The notes: a model not told the origin generated them from the letters alone. A stretch of DNA of 13,577 nucleotides from Thomasclavelia sp. (GCA_020024765.1 JAHHTG010000024.1:1-13577), one strand, 5' to 3'. Shown: positions 6,772-13,553, counted from the stretch's first letter. Numbers and translations are program-made.

Positions 6772-7388
6772 ATGACAGTAAAGAAATCTTATCTCGATGA
6801 GAAAATTATTAATGTCGCAAGAAAAGAGTTTTTAAAGTACGGCTATCGTAACGCATCACTCCACAAAATTGTTGAAAAGGCTGGGACTACAACCGGTGCC
6901 CTGTATACGCGATATAAAAACAAAGATGATTTGTTTGTAAGTTTGGTAAAAAATGTGGCTAGCATTATAAAAGACCATTCAAGAATGGTGATGTGCGAAA
7001 ATTTAGGTATTCAGGAACCACATGACATACAAACGATTAGTGGTGTGATAAAAAAGAGATGGCATTTTACAACAAACTTCTTTCAGAACATTTTGAGGAA
7101 TGTTACTTATTCTATTGTAAGAGTGAAGGTAGTTCGATTGACTCCTTAATTAAAGAGTTGCTTGATCGCAAAGCTAAAACCACTGTTACTTATTTTAAGT
7201 CTATAGCTAAGCAGAACTATAATTATAAAGGCATCGAATTTTTAATGGATGTACAATTTGGCTTATTATAATCTGTACTTGAACACAATTACCAAAACAA
7301 GACTCCGATGGAAACGTTAGATATTATCGATATCTACCAAACTGCTGGATGGAAGGCAGTCTTTGAGGTGGTTAGCCGAGAACCTTGA
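6772..7388 (+). pseudogene. Broken TetR/AcrR-family transcriptional regulator
   Basis: The N-terminal DNA-binding domain is intact: ARKEFLKYGYRNASLHKIVEKAGTTTGALYTRYKNKDDLF is a textbook TetR helix-turn-helix (quoted here in the pieces ARKEFLKYGYRNASLHKIV and GTTTGALYTRYKNKDDLF). At about 7050-7055 a run of six A shifts the frame by one; restoring one A joins SGVIKK to EMAFYNKLLSEHFEECYLF in the -1 frame. That frame carries the ligand-binding domain, is cut by TAA at 7269-7271, then continues as SVLEHNYQNKTPMETLDII and AGWKAVFEVVSREP to TGA at 7386. The start ATG 6772 is favoured by AGGTGA at 6761-6766; a GTG at 6763 is too close to any ribosome site. Two independent lesions indicate a real pseudogene. 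Its target is unknown. Confidence 0.85.
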
Positions 7389-7431
7389 TTGGTAAAATAT
7401 TAACTTATATTATGAAATTAGTTTAAAAAGA

Positions 7432-7460
7432 TTGTATATAGTGTCTGAATTCGCTATAAT
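7432..7460 (+). promoter_or_regulatory. Promoter of ndk
   Basis: TTGTAT (7432-7437), a 17-bp spacer and a consensus TATAAT (7455-7460), 31 bp before the ndk start. A TTG here could be misread as an upstream start for ndk, but it is the -35. Confidence 0.75.
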
Positions 7461-7491
7461 TACGACACAAAGATATATTAAAGGAGAAAAA

Positions 7492-7899
7492 ATGGCTTTA
7501 GAAAGAACATATATTATGCTTAAACCCGACTGCGTTAAACGTGGTTTAATGGGTGAAGTAATCGCTCGTATTGAACGTAAAAACTACCGTATCGTTGATG
7601 CAAAAATGATTACACTTGATGAACCTATCCTTCGTGAACACTATGCTCACTTAGTTGATAAGCCTTTCTTCCCAGAAATTGTTTCTTATATGACTTCTGG
7701 ACCAGTATTTGCAATGATCGTTGAAGGTGAAAATGCTGTAAAAGGTATGCGTATCATCATGGGCGCTACTAAATTCGAAGAAGCTGCCGCTGGAACGATC
7801 CGCGGTGACTATGCAACAAGCACATCTGAAAACCTAATTCACGGTTCAGATTCACTTGAAAATGCTGAAATCGAAATTAAACGTTTCTTTGGTTGCTAA
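7492..7899 (+). CDS. ndk: Nucleoside diphosphate kinase
   Basis: Transfers the gamma-phosphate from ATP to other (d)NDPs through a phosphohistidine; cytoplasmic. 135 aa from ATG 7492, the usual bacterial Ndk length. The ATP-site motif RTYIMLKPDCVKRGL holds the conserved Lys. Nucleotide contacts lie around MGATKFEEAAAGTIRGDYA, and the active-site histidine is H117 in NLIHGSDSLENA, matching the Ndk signature. ATG 7492 is chosen because AAAGGAG (7480-7486) precedes it; the longer in-frame version from TTG 7432 would run through the promoter and add 20 unrelated residues. It is a single-gene unit with its own promoter and terminator. Confidence 0.97.
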   Translation: MALERTYIMLKPDCVKRGLMGEVIARIERKNYRIVDAKMITLDEPILREHYAHLVDKPFFPEIVSYMTSGPVFAMIVEGENAVKGMRIIMGATKFEEAAAGTIRGDYATSTSENLIHGSDSLENAEIEIKRFFGC

Positions 7900-7918
7900 T
7901 TTTTAAAACTAATAAACT

Positions 7919-7946
7919 GGCTTGTGGTTATACCATGAGCCTTTTT
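7919..7946 (+). terminator. Terminator of ndk
   Basis: GGCTTGTGGT (7919-7928) pairs with ACCATGAGCC (7932-7941), 10 bp with two wobbles and loop TAT, then a T-run to 7946. Confidence 0.85.
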
Positions 7947-8038
7947 ATTTGATACATTTTTAGACATTAAATTGTTTTACAATTGGTGGATGAAAGTGTA
8001 GACTTAAACCTAGAATGGAAAATGGAAGGAGTGGTTGG

Positions 8039-9475
8039 ATGAAAGGCCAAGAATTTATTTTAAATACACAACAGCTTGAAGAAGCGGTTAACAACTTTGT
8101 ACATGATTTCTGTATTGATCGTCATGATATTCGTAATCAACGTGTTATCAATGAAGCTGATGCTGCGCAAATCGCCAAAGTTAAGAATATGGCGTTTCCA
8201 GTTAAGGGACGTCCTGTTGAAGAAGTTGTCAGTGAAATGGAGAATGAAATTTTTAAATATAGTGGAAATGCCAATCATCCTCGTTTCTTTGGTTTTGTAC
8301 CAGGACCTGCATCATGTGTTTCATGGCTGGGCGATGTCATGACTTCTGCTTATAATGTCCATGCCGGTGGTTCTAAGATGGCTCCAACGGTCACGTGTGC
8401 TGAACAGCAAGTCATCCGTTGGTTAGCTGACCAAGCTGGCTTTGACGAAAAAGCTGGTGGAGTCTTTGTCAGTGGTGGTTCAATGGCGAATGTTACGGAT
8501 CTGATTGCTGCTCGTGATCTAAAACTTAATGAAGATAATCTACATTTAGGGGTAGCTTATATTTCTGATCAAACCCATAGCTGTGTGGCTAAAGGTTTAA
8601 GAGTTATCGGCATTTCTAATAAACGTATTCGCATTATTCCGACAAACGAACAATTTGAAATGATTGTGGAAGAACTTGAAAAAGCCATTAAAAAAGATGT
8701 TGAAGATGGCTATATTCCGTTTGCGGTTATTGGTACGGCTGGCACAACAAATACTGGTAGTATTGACCCGTTAGCAGAAATTGCTGATATTGCAAAACGA
8801 TATAATTTATGGTTCCATGTTGACGCTGCATTTGGTGGTTCTGCACTAATTTCACCTAAATATAAACATATCTTAAGTGGTATTGAACTAGCTGATAGTA
8901 TTAGTTGGGACGCCCATAAATGGTTATTTCAAACATATGGTTGTGCAGCAGTTTTGGTGAAAGATTTGCATTCTCTATACAATAGTTTCCATGTGAGTCC
9001 AGAATATTTAAAAGATTTAACCAATGAACAAGAATCAATTAATAATTTTGATATTGGAATTGAATTAACACGTCCTGCTCGTGGTCTTAGACTTTGGCTA
9101 ACATTGCAAGTATTAGGCACAGAACTTATGAGTTCTGCTGTTGAACAAGGATTTAAATTAGCTCAATGGGTTGAGGAAAGTATTAGTTCAAAACCAAATT
9201 GGGAAATTGTTTCACATGCTCAACTTGCGATGTTGAACTTTAGATACGCACCTAAAGATTTAGATGCAGCGACAACTGATTTATTAAATGACAAAATTTC
9301 AGAACGTATTAATGCAAGTGGATATGCCGCTATGTTTACAACAATCCTTCATGGTAAAACTGTAGTTCGTTTTTGTGGTATTCATCCAGAGACAACACGT
9401 GAAGATATCGAAACAACTTGCAATTTGTTAGATAAAATCGCAAAAGAAATATATGTTGAATTAACTTCTAAATAA
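8039..9475 (+). CDS. PLP-dependent group II amino-acid decarboxylase, tryptophan/aromatic type
   Basis: Decarboxylates an L-amino acid, most likely aromatic, to the amine and CO2; cytoplasmic, PLP-dependent; 478 aa. The Schiff-base lysine is K294 in SISWDAHKWLF; H108 (YNVHAGGS) should stack on the cofactor ring and D262 (FHVDAAFGG) should pair with its nitrogen. NANHPRFFGFVPGPAS and QTHSCVAKGLRVIGIS are other hallmarks. From memory, without alignment, the sequence closely resembles the Ruminococcus gnavus tryptophan decarboxylase; the active-site loop keeps Y323 (SPEYLKDL), expected in decarboxylases, while the Trp of that enzyme's NTWDIG is Phe here (F337, NNFDIG). Phenylalanine or tyrosine are therefore also possible substrates. 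ATG 8039 is preferred over ATG 8015 because AAGGAG (8026-8031) sits 7 bases ahead. Only a weak promoter is seen (TACAAT at 7978). Confidence 0.9.
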   Translation: MKGQEFILNTQQLEEAVNNFVHDFCIDRHDIRNQRVINEADAAQIAKVKNMAFPVKGRPVEEVVSEMENEIFKYSGNANHPRFFGFVPGPASCVSWLGDVMTSAYNVHAGGSKMAPTVTCAEQQVIRWLADQAGFDEKAGGVFVSGGSMANVTDLIAARDLKLNEDNLHLGVAYISDQTHSCVAKGLRVIGISNKRIRIIPTNEQFEMIVEELEKAIKKDVEDGYIPFAVIGTAGTTNTGSIDPLAEIADIAKRYNLWFHVDAAFGGSALISPKYKHILSGIELADSISWDAHKWLFQTYGCAAVLVKDLHSLYNSFHVSPEYLKDLTNEQESINNFDIGIELTRPARGLRLWLTLQVLGTELMSSAVEQGFKLAQWVEESISSKPNWEIVSHAQLAMLNFRYAPKDLDAATTDLLNDKISERINASGYAAMFTTILHGKTVVRFCGIHPETTREDIETTCNLLDKIAKEIYVELTSK

Positions 9476-9483
9476 TATAATTG

Positions 9484-9508
9484 AGCCAATCGTTAGATTG
9501 GCTTTTTT
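9484..9508 (+). terminator. Terminator of the decarboxylase gene
   Basis: AGCCAATC (9484-9491) and GATTGGCT (9496-9503) form an 8-bp stem with loop GTTA, then T-run 9503-9508. Confidence 0.88.
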
Positions 9509-9520
9509 GATGGTTTGAAC

Positions 9521-9551
9521 TAAAAGAAAAGCCACTACTTAGAGCGGCTTT
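9521..9551 (-). terminator. Terminator of the peroxiredoxin gene
   Basis: On the minus strand AAAGCCGCT pairs with AGTGGCTTT (9 bp, one wobble) around CTAAGT, followed by TTTTCTTTTA. It lies 22 bp after the peroxiredoxin stop and is separate from the decarboxylase terminator. Confidence 0.8.
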
Positions 9552-9572
9552 TTAACGATTATTTAAGAATGA

Positions 9573-10250
9573 TTATTTCTTTTCGCGACGGAAGCACATG
9601 AACCAGTCAATGCAGTATTGATCATCTGATTGATTTTCCATACGCTCTTTTGCAACACCACAACTACCAGCAGTTGGAACGATAACGTCATCGCCTGGTC
9701 TCCAGTCAGCTGGAGTTGCACAAGCCTCGCTATCAGCTTTTTGAAGAGCTAAGATGATACGTTTGATTTCATCGAAGTTTCTACCAGTTGATAGTGGGTA
9801 GTAAAGAATTGTGCGGATGATTCCCTTAGGGTCAATGATGAAAACAGCACGAACTGCTTGAGTATTTGATTGTCCTGGTTGAATCATGCCATATTTCTTA
9901 GCAACTTCCATGCGAATGTCTTCGATTAATGGGAATTCAACTTTAACATTTTTCATGCCTTTCCATTCGACTTCTTGAATCTTTCTTAGCCAAGCGATGT
10001 GAGAGTATATTGAATCAACTGATAAACCAATTAATTCAACATTTAATGATTTGAATTCATCCATTAATGTGCCAAAAGTCATAAATTCAGTTGTACATAC
10101 TGGTGTAAAATCAGCTGGATGTGAAAATAAGATAACCCATTTTCCCTCATAATCTTCTGGGAAATGAATTTGACCTTGAGTTGTAGTTGCTTCAAATGCT
10201 GGAGCTTTATCGCCTAGAAGTGGCATTCTGTATTCTTGTTGTTCACACAT
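9573..10250 (-). CDS. Peroxiredoxin, Prx6-like with C-terminal CX5C
   Basis: Thiol peroxidase reducing H2O2 and organic peroxides; cytoplasmic; 225 aa, longer than AhpC. The active-site block is SHPADFTPVCTTE with peroxidatic C52; T49 and the Arg of NTQAVRAVFIIDP complete the usual Prx triad. The family tail (ALQKADSEACATPADW, RPGDDVIVP) marks the Prx6/archaeal branch. The extreme C-terminus YCIDWFMCFR has C213 and C219, the same spacing as the cysteine pair of the archaeal Aeropyrum pernix enzyme, so a recycling disulfide is likely. AGGAGG lies 8 bases before ATG (complement of 10259-10264). Single gene, convergent with the decarboxylase. The unusual structured upstream region (10291-10405) may regulate it. 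Confidence 0.92.
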   Translation of the reverse strand: MCEQQEYRMPLLGDKAPAFEATTTQGQIHFPEDYEGKWVILFSHPADFTPVCTTEFMTFGTLMDEFKSLNVELIGLSVDSIYSHIAWLRKIQEVEWKGMKNVKVEFPLIEDIRMEVAKKYGMIQPGQSNTQAVRAVFIIDPKGIIRTILYYPLSTGRNFDEIKRIILALQKADSEACATPADWRPGDDVIVPTAGSCGVAKERMENQSDDQYCIDWFMCFRREKK

Positions 10251-10290
10251 AATTTTATCCTCCTGTGTTTAACTTGTTTTTCAATATTTA

Positions 10291-10330
10291 TTTTTCTACA
10301 AAGAGTTCGATTTATCTCTTTGTAGAAAAA
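10291..10330. repeat. Perfect 15-bp inverted repeat upstream of the peroxiredoxin gene
   Basis: TTTTTCTACAAAGAG (10291-10305) and CTCTTTGTAGAAAAA (10316-10330) are perfect inverted repeats around TTCGATTTAT. It starts 41 bp from the peroxiredoxin start. Neither strand has a T-run after the 3' arm, so it is not a normal terminator; it may be a leader hairpin or an operator. Confidence 0.75.
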
Positions 10331-10405
10331 GAATATCATGTAAGTGAAAAGGCGTGCAATAATTTTGCCCACGCATAATGCACTTTTTAAAGTGAATGAT
10401 ATTCT
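10330..10405. other. 76-nt multi-hairpin block between the peroxiredoxin gene and nfnA
   Basis: The outer arms AGAATATCAT (10330-10339) and ATGATATTCT (10396-10405) pair perfectly. Inside, GCGTG (10352-10356) pairs with CACGC (10370-10374), extended by CAA and TTG with a two-base bulge, and CACTT (10381-10385) pairs with AAGTG (10390-10394). An alternative is AAGTG (10342-10346) pairing with the same CACTT. This three-stem layout could be a cis-regulatory RNA on the minus strand (on that strand the outer stem is followed by five T), or the remnant of a small mobile element. No known RNA family was recognised. Confidence 0.45.
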
Positions 10406-10487
10406 AAGCAAAATAGTATAGTTTTAGTTGCGAACAAAATATAAAGATGTTATGTTTTTAGGTATATTATTGCGAAAACATTTTTAA

Positions 10488-10493
10488 TATAAT
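10488..10493 (+). promoter_or_regulatory. Candidate -10 of the nfnAB operon
   Basis: Consensus TATAAT at 10488-10493, 21 bp before the nfnA start. No clear -35 at 16-18 bp. Two TTGCGAA repeats lie upstream at 10428 and 10470; TTGCGA at 10428 with TATGTT at 10451 (17-bp spacer) is an alternative promoter. Confidence 0.4.
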
Positions 10494-10514
10494 TATCCTA
10501 AAGAGGTAAACATT

Positions 10515-11360
10515 ATGTACAAAATCCTGAAAAAAGAAATTTTGAATCCAACCGTTACTCGTATGATTGTAGATGCACCATTTGTTGCTAAACATGCTAA
10601 AGCCGGTCAATTCATTATTTTAATAGTTGATGAAAATGGTGAACGAATTCCTTTAACGATTGCGGATACAGACAAAGAGAAAGGTACTGTTACTATCATT
10701 TTTCAAATTGTTGGAAAAACGACAATGTTGTTGAATGAATTAGGTGAAGGTGATGAACTTCATGACTTTGTGGGTCCTTTAGGTAAACCGTCTGAAATCT
10801 TTAAAGGGAAAGTTTGCATCATTGGTGGTGGTGTTGGCTGTGCAATTGCTTATCCTGTGGCGAAAGCTTTTTATTCAACTCATGCAGATGTGACAACAAT
10901 TGTTGGTTTTCGAAATCAAGATTTGGTCATTCTTGAAGAAGATTTTAAAGTAGTATCAAATCATTACTATTTAATGAGTGATGATGGTAGCGCTGGTGAA
11001 AAGGGTTTAGTAACCAATAAACTAGAAGAATTAATTAATAGTGGTGAAAAGTTTGATCATGTTGTAGCAATCGGACCGCTTATCATGATGAAATTTGTAT
11101 CTTTATTAACGAAAAAATATCATGTCCCAACCACAGTTTCAATGAATCCGATTATGGTTGATGGTACCGGCATGTGTGGAGGATGTCGTTTAAAAGTAGG
11201 CGATGAAATTAAATTTGCTTGTGTTGATGGTCCAGATTTTGATGGTCATCTTGTCGATTTTGATGAAGCGATGGCTAGAAACGCCGCTTATCAAGAATTC
11301 GAGAAACACAAACGTGAAGAAACATGCAATCTTTATACGAAAGAGGTGAATCATGAATAA
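10515..11360 (+). CDS. nfnA: NfnA: FAD/[2Fe-2S] subunit of NADH-dependent ferredoxin-NADP oxidoreductase
   Basis: Small subunit of the electron-bifurcating enzyme that interconverts NADH plus two reduced ferredoxins plus two NADP with NAD plus two NADPH; cytoplasmic; 281 aa, usual length. An FAD-binding beta-barrel comes first (ERIPLTIADTD), then the NAD domain starting IIGGGVGCAIAYPVAKA. The C-terminal cluster region GTGMCGGCRL and FACVDGPDFDGH gives C221, C224 and C236. As recalled for Nfn structures, the cluster has three Cys and an Asp, and D216 is the candidate here. GAGG at 10503-10506 is the ribosome site. It overlaps nfnB by 8 bp, so the subunits are translationally coupled. A PyrK or SudB role is the main alternative, but the downstream partner supports Nfn. 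Confidence 0.92.
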   Translation: MYKILKKEILNPTVTRMIVDAPFVAKHAKAGQFIILIVDENGERIPLTIADTDKEKGTVTIIFQIVGKTTMLLNELGEGDELHDFVGPLGKPSEIFKGKVCIIGGGVGCAIAYPVAKAFYSTHADVTTIVGFRNQDLVILEEDFKVVSNHYYLMSDDGSAGEKGLVTNKLEELINSGEKFDHVVAIGPLIMMKFVSLLTKKYHVPTTVSMNPIMVDGTGMCGGCRLKVGDEIKFACVDGPDFDGHLVDFDEAMARNAAYQEFEKHKREETCNLYTKEVNHE

Positions 11361-12741
11361 ACCGAATATGGCGATGACGAAAGTTTCGATGCCGACCCAA
11401 AATCCAGATGTACGAATTCATAATTTCGAAGAAGTTACAACTGGATATACGGTTGAAATGGCGATGGAAGAGGCAACACGCTGTCTTCATTGCCCTACAA
11501 CACCTTGTGTTAAAGGCTGTCCGGTTAATGTCAATATTCCTGATTTCATTGCCGAAGTTAAAACAGGAAATTTTGAAGAAGCTTATCAAATTATTTCTAA
11601 AACATCGGCTTTACCAGCGATTTGTGGCCGAGTATGTCCACAAGAAAGTCAATGTGAAAAGAATTGCGTTCGTGGTATTAAAGGCGAATCGGTTGGAATT
11701 GGCCGTCTTGAACGATTTGTTGCTGATTACCATCGTGTAAATGCCAAAAAGACTAGAACTAATATTGAATCTAATGGTCACAAGATTGCGATTGTCGGGG
11801 CTGGTCCATCTGGTTTAACAGCGGCTATTGATTTAGCTAAATTAGGCTATCAAGTTACAATCTTTGAAGCTTTACATGTTGCAGGTGGAGTTTTAATGTA
11901 TGGTATCCCAGAATTTCGTTTACCTAAAGAGATTGTTCAAAATGAAATTGATAATCTAAAAGCCTTGGGTGTTGAGATCGTTACTAATTTTGTAGTCGGA
12001 AGAACCGAAACGATTGATGAATTAATTGAAGAGGGATACGAAGCTATTTATATTGGTTCGGGCGCAGGTCTTCCAAAGTTCATGGGATTGCCAGGTGAAA
12101 ATTATAATGGTGTTTATTCAGCTAATGAATTCTTAACTCGAATTAATTTGATGAAGGCTTATCAAGAAAGTTCGAGTACGCCAATTCAAAGACCAAATGT
12201 TTGTGTTGTAGTGGGTGGTGGCAATGTTGCCATGGATGTTGCTCGAAGCGTGAGAAGATTAGGCGCAGAAGTTCATATTGTCTATCGCCGCAGCCTTGAA
12301 GAATTACCGGCTCGCAAAGAAGAAGTTGAACATGCTAAAGAAGAAGGTATCATCTTTGATTTGTTGTGTAATCCGGTTGCGATTCATGGTAATGACAAAC
12401 ATTTTATGACTGGTGTTGAATGTGTTCGAATGGAACTTAGCGAACCAGATGAAAGTGTTCGTCGTAAACCGATTACAATCGAAGGTTCGAACTTCGAAAT
12501 TGAAACAGATTGCCTTATTATGGCAATTGGAACTTCGCCAAATCCATTAATTCGTCAAACAACCGTAGGCCTAGAAGTTGATAAAAGAGGCTGTCTTATT
12601 GTTGATGATAATAGCCAAACAAGCAAAGAATCAGTCTATGCTGGGGGTGATGCTGTAACGGGCGCCGCTACAGTTATCAGTGCTATGGGTGCTGGCAAAA
12701 AAGCAGCACAAGCAATTGACCGATATCTTAAAAATAAATAG
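11353..12741 (+). CDS. nfnB: NfnB: large subunit of NADH-dependent ferredoxin-NADP oxidoreductase (GltD-like)
   Basis: Large subunit carrying the bifurcating FAD, two [4Fe-4S] clusters and the NADP(H) site; 462 aa, usual length. N-terminal cysteines C44, C47, C52, C56 (CLHCPTTPCVKGCP) and C91, C95, C101, C105 (CGRVCPQESQCEKNC) fit the two clusters; as in relatives, an acidic residue may replace one ligand. The FAD motif GAGPSG is at 149-154, the NADP Rossmann motif GGGNVAMD at about 288-295, followed by VYRRS, and the C-terminal FAD contact is VYAGGDAVTGAATVISAM. A GltD glutamate-synthase subunit is the paralogous alternative, but the nfnA overlap decides for Nfn. AGAGGTG (11342-11348) precedes the ATG. 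Its stop codon directly adjoins a terminator that is now split by an IS element. Confidence 0.95.
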   Translation: MNKPNMAMTKVSMPTQNPDVRIHNFEEVTTGYTVEMAMEEATRCLHCPTTPCVKGCPVNVNIPDFIAEVKTGNFEEAYQIISKTSALPAICGRVCPQESQCEKNCVRGIKGESVGIGRLERFVADYHRVNAKKTRTNIESNGHKIAIVGAGPSGLTAAIDLAKLGYQVTIFEALHVAGGVLMYGIPEFRLPKEIVQNEIDNLKALGVEIVTNFVVGRTETIDELIEEGYEAIYIGSGAGLPKFMGLPGENYNGVYSANEFLTRINLMKAYQESSSTPIQRPNVCVVVGGGNVAMDVARSVRRLGAEVHIVYRRSLEELPARKEEVEHAKEEGIIFDLLCNPVAIHGNDKHFMTGVECVRMELSEPDESVRRKPITIEGSNFEIETDCLIMAIGTSPNPLIRQTTVGLEVDKRGCLIVDDNSQTSKESVYAGGDAVTGAATVISAMGAGKKAAQAIDRYLKNK

Positions 12742-12761
12742 TTTAAAAAGCACTGAATAAT

Positions 12762-12773
12762 TGATATGTATCC
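12762..12773 (+). repeat. Left terminal inverted repeat of the IS3-like element
   Basis: TGATATGTATCC; the first nine bases match the right end in inverse orientation, with weaker similarity beyond (CCCCTTACTGG against CAATAATCCCGG). Confidence 0.7.
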
Positions 12774-12807
12774 CCTTACTGGTTTGCCAAGTAAGGGGGT
12801 ATTTTTT
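12769..12807 (+). terminator. T-tailed hairpin at the left end of the IS
   Basis: TATCCCCTTACTGG (12769-12782) pairs with CCAAGTAAGGGGGTA (12787-12801), with one bulged A and one wobble, followed by a T-run at 12802-12807. It can stop transcripts entering from nfnB. The 3' arm contains AAGGGGG, the only candidate ribosome site for the GTG transposase start at 12808, so pairing would also hide that site. Confidence 0.8.
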
Positions 12808-13521
12808 GTGCGTTATAGTTATGAATTTAAAATGAACTGTGTCAAAACGCATTGTAAAGGCCGTATTCCCGATACACTAGAAGGCATTACAAGAGATCGC
12901 TTTATACACCATATTAGAAACTGGGGTAGAATTTTAGATGCACAAGGAGAGGTTTTAAAACATAAATCTCAAAATAAATATTGATCACCGAAAAAAGTTA
13001 GAACTTGTTTAAAAAAGTATTAGCCGGTAATTCTATTAAAGCCAAAGTTGTTAACGCTAGAATAAATGACTCAATGTTATATCGATGGGTTCGAAAATAT
13101 AAAGAATTTGGATATAATGGCCTTATAGTAAAAACTAGAGAAAAAAACCAAAGAGATCCAAAATGAACTAATTAACCACGGTAACCACAAAAGAGTTCAA
13201 GGACTAATGCACAAGTCTAAATTATTTGGTAAAAGATTTAAAGAGAAATACCATTCTTATAAAGGTGAAGTCAGCAAGATAATAGACAACATAATAAATC
13301 GAGATTTTAATACAACAGTACCACTACAAAAATGGACAACTGATGTATCACAATTTAATTTTTCTTGGTAAAAGTGTTATCTTTCACTCAGATTAATGAT
13401 GGCAATATCAACATTTCTACCATAGAGGTAGCTTAAAAGAACATAGCATTATTCAGTCAATGTCACTAAAGGTAAATATTACGATAATCGTATCAATCCA
13501 TTTGTATATTCTAATTCATAA
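12808..13521 (+). pseudogene. IS3-family (IS150-like) transposase OrfA/OrfB remnants
   Basis: From GTG 12808 the frame reads RYSYEFKMNCVKTHCKG, then RFIHHIRNWGRILDAQG and LKHKSQNKY, a typical OrfA helix-turn-helix protein, up to TGA 12982 where a Trp is expected. OrfA continues with two frame changes at A-runs near 12991 and 13011 (SPKK, KLELV, KVLAGNSIKAKVV), then INDSMLYRWVRKYKEFGYNG. OrfB remnants follow: NHKRVQGLMHKSKLFGK, KWTTDVSQFNFSW (first catalytic Asp), then abruptly VIFHSD (second Asp) followed by two stops, WQYQHFYHRG and KEHSIIQSMSLKG. The N-terminal part of OrfB, the stretch between the first two catalytic Asp residues and most of the C-terminus with the Glu are missing. It cannot encode an active transposase. 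Confidence 0.85.
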
Positions 13522-13541
13522 ACCTATGTGTCCGGGATTAT

Positions 13542-13553
13542 TGGTACATATCA
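13542..13553 (-). repeat. Right terminal inverted repeat of the IS3-like element
   Basis: TGGTACATATCA as read on the plus strand, ending in CA and followed by AAT, the candidate target duplication. The inner part, GTCCGGGATTAT, is related to the left end only loosely. Confidence 0.7.

Larger units (their letters stand above)
12762..13553 (+). mobile_element. Degenerate IS3-family element (IS150-like), about 0.8 kb
   Basis: The ends are TGATATGTATCC on the left and GGTACATATCA on the right, giving the IS3-family TG...CA termini, and AAT directly flanks both ends (12759-12761 and 13554-13556), a 3-bp duplication as expected for IS3. Inside are remnants of both transposase genes (see the pseudogene entry). 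An intact element of this group is about 1.3-1.5 kb, so roughly half is missing through internal deletions. A T-tailed hairpin lies at the left end (12769-12807). It is inserted in the loop of the nfnAB terminator. Confidence 0.8.

Noticed and set aside
7432..7491. In-frame N-terminal extension of Ndk starting at TTG 7432.
   Set aside because: This TTG is the -35 hexamer of the ndk promoter, and the ATG at 7492 has a proper ribosome site and gives the normal Ndk length.
10330..10405. A 76-nt cloverleaf-like fold suggested a tRNA.
   Set aside because: The outer stem is 10 bp, there is no T-arm GTTCRA sequence, no D-arm and no plausible anticodon arm.
10214..10411. 65-codon minus-strand frame overlapping the peroxiredoxin start.
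   Set aside because: It runs through the inverted repeats and into peroxiredoxin in another frame, has no ribosome site and resembles no protein.
12982..12984. TGA at a Trp position in OrfA, hinting at a Mycoplasma-type code.
   Set aside because: Intact genes use only TGG for Trp and contain no in-frame TGA, and the same pseudogene has unrelated frameshifts and TAA stops.
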